A DNA stretch of 64,000 bases, from positions 134,497,106 through 134,561,105 of the forward strand of contig NC_090447.1 of the NCBI RefSeq assembly GCF_031143425.1, written 5' to 3'. The notes below the pieces were generated by a model. It did not search any database. It saw only the letters and a program-made list of their open reading frames with translations, and was not told the origin of the DNA. Shown piece after piece: positions 35,982-46,879 of the stretch. The DNA comes from Pleurodeles waltl. Taxonomy: Eukaryota > Chordata > Amphibia > Caudata > Salamandridae. Every line of letters begins with the position of its first letter. The stretch's first letter is position 1. Both the position numbers and the translations under genes were made by a program.

Positions 35982-36887
35982 GGGCCCATATTTATACTTT
36001 TTGACGCAAAACTGCGCTAACGCAGTTTTGCGCCAAAAAAATTAGCGCCGGCTAACGCCATTCTGAAGCACCATGCGGGCGCCGTATTTATTGAATGGCG
36101 TTAGCCGGCGTTAGCCGACCGGCGCTGCCAGGTGTGCGTGAAAAAAAAACGACGTACACCAGGCAGCGCCGGCGTAGGGAAAAATGGCGTTTGGGCGTCC
36201 CAAAATGGGGCAAGTCAGGCTGAGGCAAAAAAATCGTCTTAACCCGATTTGCGCCATTTTTTTTGGGCGCCCAGACGCCATTAACATGACTCCTGTCTTA
36301 GCAAAGACAGGAGTCATGCCCCCTTGCCCAATGGCCATGCCCAGGTGACTTGTGTCCCCTGGGCATGGTCATTGGGCATAGTGGCATGTAGGGGGGCACA
36401 AATCAGGCCCCACTATGCCACAAAAAAAAAAAAGAAAATACCTTACCTTTTCTTCCCTGGGATGGGTCCCTCCATCCTTGGGTGTCCTCCTGGGGTGGGC
36501 AAGGGTGGCAGGGGGTGTCCCTGGGGGCAGGGGAGGGCACCTCTGGGCTCATTCTGAGCCCACAGGTCCCTTAACGCCTGCCCTGACCCAGGCGTTAAAA
36601 AGAGGCGCAAATGCGGGGTTTTTTGCCCCGCCCACTCCCGGGCGTGATTTTTGCCCGGGAGTATAAATACCACGCACATGCCTGGGAGTCATTTTTTAAG
36701 ACGTGAACGCCTACCTTGCATCTCATTAACGCAAGGAAGGTGTTCACGCAAAAAAATGACGCTAACTCCATGAACTTTGGCGCTAGACGCGTCTAATGCC
36801 AAAGTATAAATATGGAGTTAGTTTTGCGTCGAATTTGCGTAAAAAAAAACGACGCAAATTCGGCGCAAACGGAGTATAAATATGCCC
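35982..36887. mobile_element. 906-bp TTTATAC-type MITE inside copy 2 of the multi-exon element
   Basis: The left end is GGGCCCATATTTATAC and the right end GTATAAATATGCCC. CTG is found on both sides (35979-35981 and 36888-36890). The left part has a near-perfect palindrome, GCAAAACTGCG and CGCAGTTTTGC, around 36005-36033. The right part has hairpins such as TTGGCGCTAGACGCG. The interior has no transposase. It shares the block GCCTACCTTGCATCTCATTA with 23404-23423 and, inverted, with 3120-3150. Copy 1 has no such insertion at the matching place, so this is a later event. Confidence 0.85.
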
Positions 36888-37583
36888 CTGGGTTTCCTTA
36901 TTCTGTCTATCTGTGAGCGGTAGCCCTGTTCCTAGGGACTGATCCAATTGTTCCATCCCTGTTGTCAGACTGGTGTAGCAGCCATTCTTCCCCAGTTGAG
37001 GTGTCTGACTTTTTTTGCCAGTGGCAAATAATTCTGTTGTTTTATTTGGCCCTGGCCCTCCCTCCTTTGTCTCCTAGTGCCTTGAAGAAGGTGGTATCAC
37101 ATTTTGGTCTTTCACCAAAAAGCACATCAGCACTACTTTAAATGGAATGTAGACCTGGATACCAAACCGCCTATAACTAAATGAAGTGATTTATACTTTA
37201 TAACCCCTGATTTCAAACAGGAAAGATATTTGGTTTTATGGATAATCACTTTATTTTGTTTATTGTTTAAATATATACTTCCTAGTCACACATACAGTAT
37301 GATGCGAATATGGAATCAAATAAATATATGCATTGATATTGATTTGATTGGAATATAAAGAAAACCTTTTGGCCACAATTATTTCTTTTGTATGAGATGG
37401 TAGTGGGTCACCTCTTCTCTTGGATACTGATTGGGTTTTATTGGTGTGTAGATTGGCTGTTGAATGTGTGTAGTACGAGTGAGATTGAAATGCTATTGCA
37501 TGTGCCTGTCAAAATATTTTTTTAGAGAGTGACTGTACTCTCTCTTTTTGTAATCTTCTTTATTTTTTACATCACCACCCAAG

Positions 37584-37700
37584 TGCAAGAGGGCATCAAA
37601 GCAGGGCGAAGAAGGGGCTGTCACCAACAGTGGCGTGGTGGGTGGAGCCACAACCAGCGCCATGGCAGATGGTTCTACTGGCCCCAGGAAAGCCTGTTTA
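37584..37700 (+). pseudogene. Putative exon 2 of decayed multi-exon element, copy 2
   Basis: Acceptor TTTTTTACATCACCACCCAAG (last base 37583; quoted here in two parts, TTTTTTACATC and ACCACCCAAG). The frame is open and reads CKRASKQGEEGAVTNSG, continuing into TSAMADGSTG, parallel to ADGSAN in copy 1. The downstream donor is not clear. Confidence 0.55.
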
Positions 37701-38456
37701 TTATTAATTTCCTAACTTTCACCTCTCCCCACTAGTACAAACATTTGGTCTAGTGTATTTGTTTATACTGTATACTTCTTTTCAGCTCGTCTATCTAAAG
37801 TTTGTTATATTTACATCTTTGCATTATCCCTTTTCTATACTTCCTGTTTCTGTAGTTGACTTTCTACTGTTGTAGCTTCCTTCTCCTCCTAGTCTTTCAG
37901 TAAGCTTTCCCTCTACCCGCTGTTATGTGTCGTGTGATACTGTAAAACAAAGAGAACTGATTTATGGTGCCATAAAAAATATTGCAGGCTCAAGTAAGCT
38001 ATTATTCACCACACATGTTTGTTGAGAAGGCATTTCGCTCAGTCAAAATGAGAGAGTGGCCATGGTCATGGAACCCCCCAAAAATGTGTCTTATTATTAA
38101 AATAGTGTACCAGCAGTTTTCATGACAGTGCAGCATGGCAGGAAAGGAATGGGATCTCATTACTTTTGCCACCCAAGACCATATTTCCTTCATTGCCCAT
38201 CCATCCCTTCATTGCACTTTATTCTCATCATAGCTCTGTCCCTGCATCAGGAGAAAAAATGTTTAGTTGACTTGACTAGCTGGCTTTTCTAACATGTTGT
38301 CAACCAGCAATCCTCCCAGAGTGATTGTTTTGATAGAAAATACTTCTACCCAAACAGTAGAGAGGTATTGTTGTTGTACTTCGTTCAAAATAATAAATGC
38401 TTAGATGTCCAATCTGGTCTCAATAATGGGCATTCTTTTCTTCTAGCCACACAGAT

Positions 38457-38559
38457 CACCAGTGCTGGAGCCAGTGTCAGCACGAGGCACCAGGGAGTGC
38501 AGCAGAGGGGTCCAAGTCAGTTTGAGGGGGAGGATTCTAAGCGATGGCAGAGACAAGTG
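38457..38559 (+). pseudogene. Putative exon 3 of decayed multi-exon element, copy 2
   Basis: Bounded by TTTTCTTCTAG and the consensus donor GTAAGTCACATT. The frame is open and starts TQITSAGASVSTRHQ; the end is acidic then basic (EGEDSKRWQRQ). It differs from copy 1 in length by 13 bp, so at least one copy has lost frame relative to the ancestor. Confidence 0.6.
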
Positions 38560-38985
38560 GTAAGTCACATTACTTGCTTACTGACATATTAAGTATACCC
38601 TATTTGTTAAGCAAGGCAGATATCCCACCCATCATCATCACCTCCCTGCCATGGCATTTCACCCTCTGTGACTTAACTGCAGCATGAATCAATTTGGCAC
38701 TGCAGTTTTGTCAGCGCAATGGTTGTCTGCTTCAGTTATTGTGGCATTACGAAGTTTGCAAAACATTACAAACCAAAAACATGGTCTGTTTGCCAGTGCC
38801 TCTCAGTCAGCTCCTACTAGTACTTCGCTCCATTAATCTTTCCTTCAGTTCGAGCCTAACAAAAATTCAAGATTTAATTCTTGGAATGTGCCACATTTTT
38901 CTGCCCAAGTGATTTATAATTCACGGCTTCCATGATGGATTTACAGCTGTTCAATTTTTTCCCTTTAATAATCCGTCAACCACAG

Positions 38986-39250
38986 TGACTGACTAAGCAA
39001 AAGAGTATCAAATGATGATCAATGAAACCCCATTATTCTGTAGCTAAACCTCTACCTAGCTTAATCCCTCTAACTTACCTTGTAGTAAAGAAACTTTCCC
39101 TAATGGTAAGTGAAGGCAACCACCGTGATTGGTTAAGCAAAAGAGCAGGCACATGATGATCAGTGACAACCAATTATTCTATAGCTAACCCTCTACCTAG
39201 CTTAATCTCTCTAATTTACCTCGCTATAGAGTAACTTACCTAACTGCCAA
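38986..39250. repeat. Imperfect tandem duplication of about 128 bp in intron of copy 2
   Basis: AAGCAAAAGAG...ATGATGATCA...CTCTACCTAGCTTAATC occurs twice, around 38996-39110 and 39134-39240. Copy 1 has only one counterpart in its intron, so the duplication arose after the copies separated. Confidence 0.75.
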
Positions 39251-39667
39251 GTGAAGGTATTTGTTGAAAATAATTTGTGGTCCAGGGTAAGACCAGGGAG
39301 TAAAGCGGGACTAAGTACCTGATTTAGAGTTTGGCAGATGGGATACTCTGTGACAAACATGACAAATGGAATATATTTGGTTCCCTTCCCTGTACTGCAA
39401 TGCACCATTTTGTTCACTGTCTACTTATGGCAGAGAGGATATCTGTTACCATGACATTGTGATGTAGTATTTATTTATCTATCTGCCTCTTCTAGGTTTG
39501 AAGTCAGGTTAGAATTGAAAAGGTAGCTGGAAAAGAGCAAGGCCATTGGAATTAAAGGAAGTTAATCAATTATCCATTCGAACAGCGGCCCAAGATGCCA
39601 GAAAGTAGCAGACCCAGTACTAGCATGCCTCCTTTAATGTTGCACATCACGAATACTAATAATTGTG

Positions 39668-39670
<3 letters not shown>

Positions 39671-39743
<73 letters not shown>
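39671..39743. repeat. TA microsatellite, 73 bp
   Basis: A pure TA dinucleotide run. The homologous place in copy 1 of the surrounding element (about 16805-16815, minus strand) has only the seed TGCATATATGCC, so the tract expanded in copy 2. Confidence 0.95.
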
Positions 39744-39745
<2 letters not shown>

Positions 39746-40032
39746 TGCTCATTAATGAGAGACAGTTTTTGCACACAAAGTGTGTGTTTAGTTTCACTAT
39801 GAAATCTTTAAACAAAAATTATTGTTTTTATTCTGGTGGTATATTGGCTTAGTTTCTTGCAGTCAGTGCTATTGTGTGATGCATTTCTGGGAAAAACATT
39901 GCCTTGTGAATGATCACATTAAAAATTCCAATGACCCAAGAGGACCAACAAAGTTCTACTATATGCTACTATAAATAAATGTTTGCACTGATCATTATAA
40001 TTTGCCTTTTTCAGTTTTTGTTCTTGATATAG

Positions 40033-40260
40033 CTACTCCTGTTGCTCCATCATCTTGGCAGGAGACAGACACCTGGCTGCAGTGCCACAGGATGGAGACC
40101 TTGCTTCAGAATATTGCGAGCCGGTGGCTCTGAAGGAGGAGAAGGCATGTGCCTCTGGTCCCTCTAGCCAGCCTGGCCCGCCACCACCATCCGAGCCATA
40201 CAATCTCCAGAGCTGCCAGCAGCTTGGATCCACCACTGCTGCCAACCCGTGATACCACGC
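40033..40260 (+). pseudogene. Putative last exon of decayed multi-exon element, copy 2
   Basis: Acceptor TTCTTGATATAG precedes it. One frame reads TPVAPSSWQETDTWLQCHR then METLLQNIASRWL before a stop; another stays open from a methionine at 40055 for 65 codons and ends in a proline-rich stretch (QPGPPPPSEP). Homologous to 16507-16180 minus and to the fragment at 11685-11910. Confidence 0.55.
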
Positions 40261-40965
40261 CTCCCTATAATCAACACCAGCCCACCTTTTCTGCTGCACC
40301 CTACTTGAGCTGGCACTGATTTATGGGGGCCAACAGACCCTGGCTCAAAGTTGACATGTCTTCACGCCTGCCTAGATGCCCTCTGGGAAGCCCTTTTGTT
40401 GTATACTTTTTGGTGGAAGGAACCTTTTTTGTGGTTGGAAAGGGTGTGAATTGGGAAGGGAAGCTGGGTAAAGGTTTGGACTTTGAACATTGATGGGACA
40501 TCAGGGTAATTTGTTTGTAGAGAAGGGTGGGCCAGTTGTGCGTGAAGAGGGTGGGTTGTCTTTGTAAGAAAATGGATGGTTTGTTTCTTGTATATCACTC
40601 CCAATCTGTCTTTTGTCTTTGCACTTAGTGCAGCCTTCTGTTTTTATTTAGAAAAAGCTGACCTCGGAACAGTTACATACTGTGTGCATCAATATTTCCC
40701 CCAATACTTTTCCTATCTGATTCGGAAGTACCTTGCCATATATTTACTTGCTAGGTTAGTTACTTTACTTATACCCAAACAATACCCTGCTACCAGAGTG
40801 GGAACGACACAGACTAGGTCTGTTTTATTGTTTGATGAGGTTAAAGTTTGCCAATTGTGCAGCACCTAACCACTTTTCAAAGTCTATAGTATACCAGTTA
40901 GCTATACTCTTGTCTTACTACCCTCTGTAACTATATTGACCTATGTGGTGTACGCCTATTTCCTA

Positions 40966-42286
40966 CAACATACATAAAAAAATCTTAACCTTCAGTGGAA
41001 GTTACTAATTAAACTAGTTCACTTCACTTTTTAGTTCTCATACCTGAATAGAGAGAGCAATGGCTGCTGCCTCTCTTAACTTTCGAAAACCTTATTGAAC
41101 AGTTTCCCAAGGTTCCTTCTTAATGGTGGTGGTAGTTGCAGCAAGCTAAAGCTAACAGGGAAGACATCACAAGCGAGGTCCCACTCCCCCATAGGTGAAC
41201 TCCAACTGTAAGATATTCCGAATTATTATCCATCACAAGCAATTAGACTGAAAGCAAACACAGAATAAGTGAGTTATTTATAATCAGAACTTATCAAAGA
41301 CTGAGACCAGACCAGACCACCACCACAACACCAAGACATGATATTCCAGAAACTAGCAGTAGTAACCTCTGAGCAATGGGGAGCTGGCATTTAATTCATT
41401 AAAACAATAAAAAAAAATCTTACGACATCCTTGAATCAGGGGTGGGCTCAGGAGGTTAAACATTTAAGCAAAACAAGACCGGATTCAGAAATGTAAAGTA
41501 TGTTTCAAATTTGGTGTTAGTTTACTGACTCTTGCTGTGTAACTTTACAGCTAGTAACATTTCCATCAGTAATATTACTAGTAGTATCTTTTAGAGCAGT
41601 AAGTAATCCCTATTGGTTACTTTAAAAGGAGTTAATACTACTAGTTAGTTACTACTCATTAGGTTACCACTTTGATGGTAAACTTCTAGTAGTTCTGTCA
41701 AACTGCAAGAGTGAACTTACAGCAAAAGTACAACTTTAACTGTGTCAATCGGATCAGTAATGCACACTAGTACGACTACCTATCATAGATCACTGGAACA
41801 GACATTGTTATGGATGTGCACTATGATGATGAGTTGTCCTGCCTGGGTGGGTAAGTGGGGCTGGCGTGGGCTATTGTTCAGGTAAGAACATCCTGCAGTG
41901 AGTTGCAGTCACATTCACCACATCCATCCCACCAAGTGCATGATCTCTTCATGGTGTAAATTCATATGCCACACCTCAATATATCGCACAGCCTATGGGA
42001 AGATGGTTAGCGGTTTGATGAGTGGATGGGGGACAGGAAGTTGGGGAAAGATGTGACAAAGACAAATACTACACAACAACAATTTTCATTAGGGTGATGA
42101 TCAGCACATCATCACCATGAAATCTGTTGTGGGAGAAATGAAGGAATGACACAATTCAGTGAAATACATTGCAAACAGTCCTTCAACCCCAGCGACCCAG
42201 AGACCCAAGTTATGTTTAAATGTATTGTCACATGGGTTTAAAAAATAGGCATTATAGAGGAGTGACTCTACACAGTACTAAACATT
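40966..42286. other. No gene recognised; ACTAGTA-rich palindromic words at 41560-41700
   Basis: Between 41550 and 41700 inverted words such as TAATATTACTAGTAGTA and TACTACTAGTTAGTTACTA recur, suggesting a degraded fold-back. The rest is unassigned. Confidence 0.35.
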
Positions 42287-42289
42287 ATG

Positions 42290-43327
42290 GGGGTCATTTT
42301 GACCTCAGCTGTCTTTTTTAAAGACCGCTGAGGGACCGCCGTGCTGAAGACCGCCAGTGGTGGCGGTTTTCCTGCTCGGCGTATTATGACTGTTGGCAGC
42401 TCTCTGTCCTTTTTCGGATGGAGAGCCGCCAACAGCCATACTGGCGGGCGGCGGGGAAGTGGAGGTTGCTCCACCTCCACCGCCATGTCAACAAAACACC
42501 GCCCACCGAATCACGTCCTGTCATTCGGCGTGGCGTTGTTCTGTTGATGGTGTGGTGTCGGCGGAGCAGCCCCCATGGCACCCGTCCCCTCCTGGAGGAT
42601 CGTCGGACCAGGTAAGTCGATCGTCCGTGAGGGGAGGGGGGTGGGGGGCTGTTGTGTGCATGCATGGGGATGTGCGTATGTGTAGGTAGTGGGGATGTGT
42701 GAGTGCCTGTATGCTTGCAGGGGTGTTGTGAGTATGGGAATGAGTGTGTGTATGTCTGTAGGTATGTCTGTATGGTTGTGTGCGTGTATGTTTGAATGTG
42801 GGTGTGCATGTCTGACTGTGTGTGTGGATGTTGGCATGCATGTCGGTGTGTGTGCGTGTATGTGTGTTGGTGGTGCCTGCGTGCGTGTCGTGTGTGCATG
42901 AGTGGTGTGATGTTGGGGGTCGGGGTGGGGAGGGGGTCCTGCCACCTTTGGGGCGTGGCAGGGGTGGTGGGGGTTGTAGGGGAGGGAGTCGGGGTGGGGG
43001 GTGTTGGAGACCCCTATCAGTGCCAGGGAAGGGATTCCCTGGCACTGATAGTGCTTACCGCCATGGATTTCATGGCGGTTTCAACCCGCATGAAATCCAT
43101 GGCTGTCAGCCGGGTCCAAGTAACGCCGGCGGTATAGTAACGGGCGCCGGGCTGGAGACCCAGGTCTCCAGCCCGGCGGTCGTTTCCGCCCTGTTGGGTG
43201 GTACGGAGAACCGGCGGATGACCATGGTGGTAACCGCCATGGTCATAATTTAAAAAAAAAAGACCGCCAGCCTGTTGGCGGTCTTACCGCCGGTTCTCCA
43301 ACTTCCGTCAGGTTCATAATGACCCCC
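42290..43327. mobile_element. 1,038-bp GC-rich fold-back element
   Basis: The ends are inverted: GGGGGTCATTTTGACC and GGTTCATAATGACCCCC. TAT flanks both sides (42287-42289 and 43328-43330). Subterminal GACCGCCAG and CTGGCGGTC-type hairpins are repeated (for example AAGACCGCCAGCCTG with GTTGGCGGTCTT near 43260-43284). The 3251-3880 element has similar TCATTCTGACC ends, so the two are probably relatives. The interior contains the GT-rich tract at 42640-42905. Overlapping open frames on both strands are low-complexity artefacts. Confidence 0.85.
42640..42905. repeat. GT-rich minisatellite-like tract
   Basis: Irregular TGTGTATGT and TGTGTGCGTG words for about 265 bp on the plus strand, inside the fold-back element. 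Its complement reads as histidine/threonine-rich frames that should not be taken as genes. Confidence 0.85.
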
Positions 43328-43330
43328 TAT

Positions 43331-43982
43331 GTGTGTTAAAAGAAAAATGATACTGTATATGAATGCCAAATTGGGCAGTGCACCTGCATTTATCTTGGAC
43401 TGTTCGTCTTGGGTGCCTGGCTGAACTGGTCTGGTGAGGTAAGCAGGAGTGTTATGAAGCTTTCAGCTTTTGTACAGAAGAGAAGGCCTGCGGATTGTAT
43501 AATAGTAACAATATTGTTAAGTCAAGAAGGACAGAAGGTAAGCTTCATGATGGGCCAAGAGGCAAGCAAGAGCATAAACTGCTACAATTAAGATGACTTG
43601 TGTGATTAACTGAGAAGTTAGAGCAATTTTACAACCAATAACAGACAAGTAGATGCATGAACCTGGCTGATCAATCTCACAAATATTATAATATTTAACC
43701 AAGTGTGTCCATCATTTGACATTACATGTCTGTCTCCAGGTACAGCCCTCCCAACCACAACCACTTCATTTCATTAGAGTTTGACAATTGAGCCAGCACA
43801 CTACTCAGCATTTCCCAAATCAACACCTCTCTCCAGTTCAGTCCACAGGGCTGTGTAGGCCTCTTTGAGTCATGTTGGTTTTCCTGTGAACTTGAAGTAG
43901 AAATCTTCCTTCATCTGGCTGTTGAGGTAGTGCCACCCTGAGTCTGTCTGATTCCGAGTCTCAACTCTGTCTGACTCCTGAG
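43331..43982. other. No gene recognised
   Basis: About 650 bp between two mobile elements, with short frames only. Confidence 0.35.
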
Positions 43983-46626
43983 TGTAGGAAAGTACCATCT
44001 TGCCTGGCATGTTACCCCCATTTTTACATGTATGTTAGTTTGTTTTTGCCTGTCAAACTGGGATCCTGTTAGCCAGGACCCCAGTGCTCATAGTTTGTGG
44101 CCTGAATGTGTATACCTGTGTAGTGACTAACTGTTTCACTGAGGCTCTGCTAACCAGAACCTCATTGCTTATGCTCTCTCTGCCTCTAAACTTGTCACTA
44201 TGGGCTAGTGACCATTTTTACCAATGTCAATTGGTAAACTGGAACACCCTTATAATTCCTTAGTGTATGATACCTAGGTACCCAGGGTATTGGTGGTTCC
44301 AGGAGATCCCTATAGGCTGCAGCATTTCTTTTGCCACCCATAGGGATCTCAGACATACCATTACACATGACTGCCATTGCAGCCTGAGTGAAATAACACA
44401 CTCATCATTTCACAGCCATTTTCACTGCACTTAAGTAACTTATAAGTCACCTTTATATCTAACCTTCACTTGCTGAAGCTGAAGGTTAGGTGCAAGGTTA
44501 CTAAGTGTGAGGGCACCCTTGCACTAGCAAAGGGGCCCCACATAGTTCAGTGCCATTTCCCCAGACTTTGTGAGTGCGGGGACACCATTACATGCGTGCA
44601 CTACATATAGGTCAATACCTATATGTAGCTTCACAATGCTAACTCCAAACATGGCCATGTAATATGTCTAAGATCATGGAATTGTCCGCCCAATTCAAAT
44701 GTGGTATTGGGGAGTCAATTCCATGCATCCTGGGGGCTCCACTCAGCAACACAGAGAGCCTACAGAAGCCTAGGCAGCACCCACAGGAGTCCCACAGGAT
44801 GGGGACAGGAGAGTTACAGAAGAGGCCCACACAGCACTACGGGAAATGCTCCCATGCCACCGGAGAACCACTCAGGGAGCTGTGCATCGCAGAAAGGAGT
44901 GCTGGGGACTGGAGCTTCAAGATGCCTGAAGATCTTGAGGAAACAATGCTAACAAGCCTTGGCAGCTGCAAAGGAAGCGGTGCACGGGGGTACTGTCCTC
45001 CATGGGCAGGCACGACTTACCTCCACCCATGTTAGACAGCTGGAGGGGAGTTCAGTCTGGACCACCTCAGTCCACCACCTGTGATGCAGGATCCAGGCAA
45101 CTCAGCAGGAGAGGGGATCCACACAGCCGGTCATCGTCGCAGTTGGTGCCTGCAGAAGCAGAGGAGTGACTCCTTCACCCAAAAGGAGATTCCTTCTTTC
45201 TTCTGATGCAGGCTGAAGATGGTCTGTCCTCAGAGTATGCATGACCAGGGAAATGTTGCAGTTGCTGGAAGGAGCCGGAGATACAATTTTGCAGAGGGCG
45301 TCTTGCTTCTGTGTTGCAGCTTGTAGGGTCCTGAAGAGTCCAGACGCAGCTTCTTTGGTCCGAAGCTGAAGTGAAGGGAGCAGAGGATTCCTGCTGGAGT
45401 CTTGCAATCTGAATCTGAGGAACCACCCAATAGAGAGACCCTAAATAGCCCTGAAATGAGGATTGATCACCTTGCTTGGTGACCACCTATCAGAAGGGTT
45501 CTCTGATGTCACTTGCTGCCACTGGCCACTTAGATGCTCCCAGAGTTCCCTGCCAACCTTGAATCCAAGATGGCAAAACCCAGGGACCCTCTGGAGGAGC
45601 TCTGAGTACAACCTCTAGGGTGGTGATATACATGGGAGTGGTCACTACCCTTTCCTTTGTCCAGTTTCATGCCAGAGCAGCGACTGAGGTCCTTGAACCG
45701 TTGTAGACTGGTTTATGCAAGTAGGCACCAAATGTACCATTTAATGCATTGCCAGTGGCTTGGGGAGGCTACCCCTCCCAAGCCTGTAACACCTATTTCC
45801 AAACAGAGAGCGTGAAACACCCCTCTCCCAAAGGAAATCCTTTGTTCTGCCTTCCTGGGCTCAAGCTTTTCAAGCAACAGGAGGACAGAAACCTGTCTGG
45901 GAGGTGGCAGCAGCTTGGCTGCCTGAAAACCCTTAGAAGACTGTAATGGTAATACTGGTGGTCCTCAGGAGCCCCTAGAGTGTACAGAATCATACAACCA
46001 ATGCTTGCAAGCCTTGGGGAATGACTCCAACATGTTTGATACCAAACATGCCTTTTTTCTGAGTTTCCATTATGTAGCTGGTCATAGATATTGACCTATG
46101 CCCAGTACACACATAAAATGGCGTCCCCGTACTCATGAAGTCTGGAAAAATGGGCCTGGAGATCATGGGGACACCTCTGCTACTGCTGGGGTGCCCTCAC
46201 ACACAGGTACTTTGCACCCTGCCCTCTGGGATGGAAGGCCTGCCTTAGGGGTGACTTATAAGTGACCTAGTGCAGTGAAAAGTGGTAGCGAAAGGGTGCT
46301 TGCACCTTTTCACGCAGGCTGTAATGGCAGTCTTGCAGAAAGCTTTGCGTGGGCTCCCTATGGGTGGCAAAATATATGCTTTAGCCTATAGGGAACTCCA
46401 ATGCCCTGGGTACCTAGGTACCATATACTAGTGACTTATAATGGGGCACCAGTGTGCCAATCCTGGGATGCAATACAGTGATAATAGTTACCAACAACTA
46501 AATTTAGGGGAGAGAGCATAACTACTGGGGTCCTGGATATCAGGATCCCAGTAAACACAGTCAAACACACTGACAAACAGGCCAAAAGTGGGGGTAACCA
46601 AGCTAGAAAGAGGCTACTTTCCTACA
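43983..46626. mobile_element. 2.64-kb element with very long inverted arms
   Basis: It starts TGTAGGAAAGTACC and ends GGCTACTTTCCTACA. The inverted relation runs on inward: TTACCCCCA, TTTTGCCTGT, ACTGGGATCCTG, CCAGGACCCCAGT, ACCTAGGTACCCAGGG, TTTTGCCACCCATAGGGA and GACTGCCATT appear in the same order in the left arm and in the reverse complement of the right arm. The arms are at least 550 bp and perhaps 750 bp (about 43983-44740 and 45900-46626). No transposase was found between them, only short frames at 44664-45035 and 45102-45486 (minus). I found no convincing target duplication. Superfamily unknown. Confidence 0.75.
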
Positions 46627-46639
46627 AAAACTGTAGTCT

Positions 46640-46690
46640 TCTTTCTTGCCTGTGTAAGTGTGTGTGTGAGTGCGCGTGTGTGTAAGAGTC
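46640..46690. repeat. Short GT-rich tract
   Basis: A TGTGTGTGTGAG...GCGCGTGTGTGT run just right of the 43983-46626 element. Confidence 0.8.
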
Positions 46691-46879
46691 TAATGTCTAA
46701 TTAGAGAATAGTGTAAGACTTGTTCCACCACAATTTTCCCTGAGAGGATTTTAGAGTCCATGCGCTAGGCTTCCAGAAATCATATTTACTGTTTGTGTTT
46801 TGGTGATGTGCTGCTAGAAAGCTGGAAAGGTTGGGCCGACAGCTTCTAACTGTTGTAGGAGTGACTCAATCTCCTACAA

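Larger units (their letters stand above)
35510..40965 (+). pseudogene. Decayed multi-exon mobile-element gene, copy 2
   Basis: Homologous over its length to minus-strand copy 1 (19080-15830 and 12340-12100). The alignment starts in what is intron 1 of copy 1 (CAGCTTGAGCTAGCC near 35536), is interrupted by the MITE at 35982-36887, and resumes through exon 2 (37584), exon 3 (38457-38559) and the last exon (40033), then the 3' flank to about 40965 (CCCAAACAATACCCTGC near 40772). Exon 1 was not found. Introns are conserved as well as exons, so both copies are DNA-level copies and not retrocopies. The function of the ancestral protein is unknown; a Harbinger-associated DNA-binding protein is one guess. 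Confidence 0.65.

Noticed and set aside
12100..40965. Recent segmental inverted duplication of a host region
   Set aside because: The two copies are strongly diverged, each carries private insertions, and a third exon fragment exists, which fits a dispersed element better. I have not excluded an ancient host-gene duplication.
42384..43253. Overlapping frames of 100-174 codons on both strands
   Set aside because: They are translations of the GT-rich tract and GC hairpins (histidine/threonine-rich one way, cysteine/valine/glycine-rich the other).
44664..45486. Possible transposase frames inside the long-inverted-repeat element
   Set aside because: Frames of 101-123 codons on opposite strands, no catalytic motif, and glutamine/serine-rich composition.
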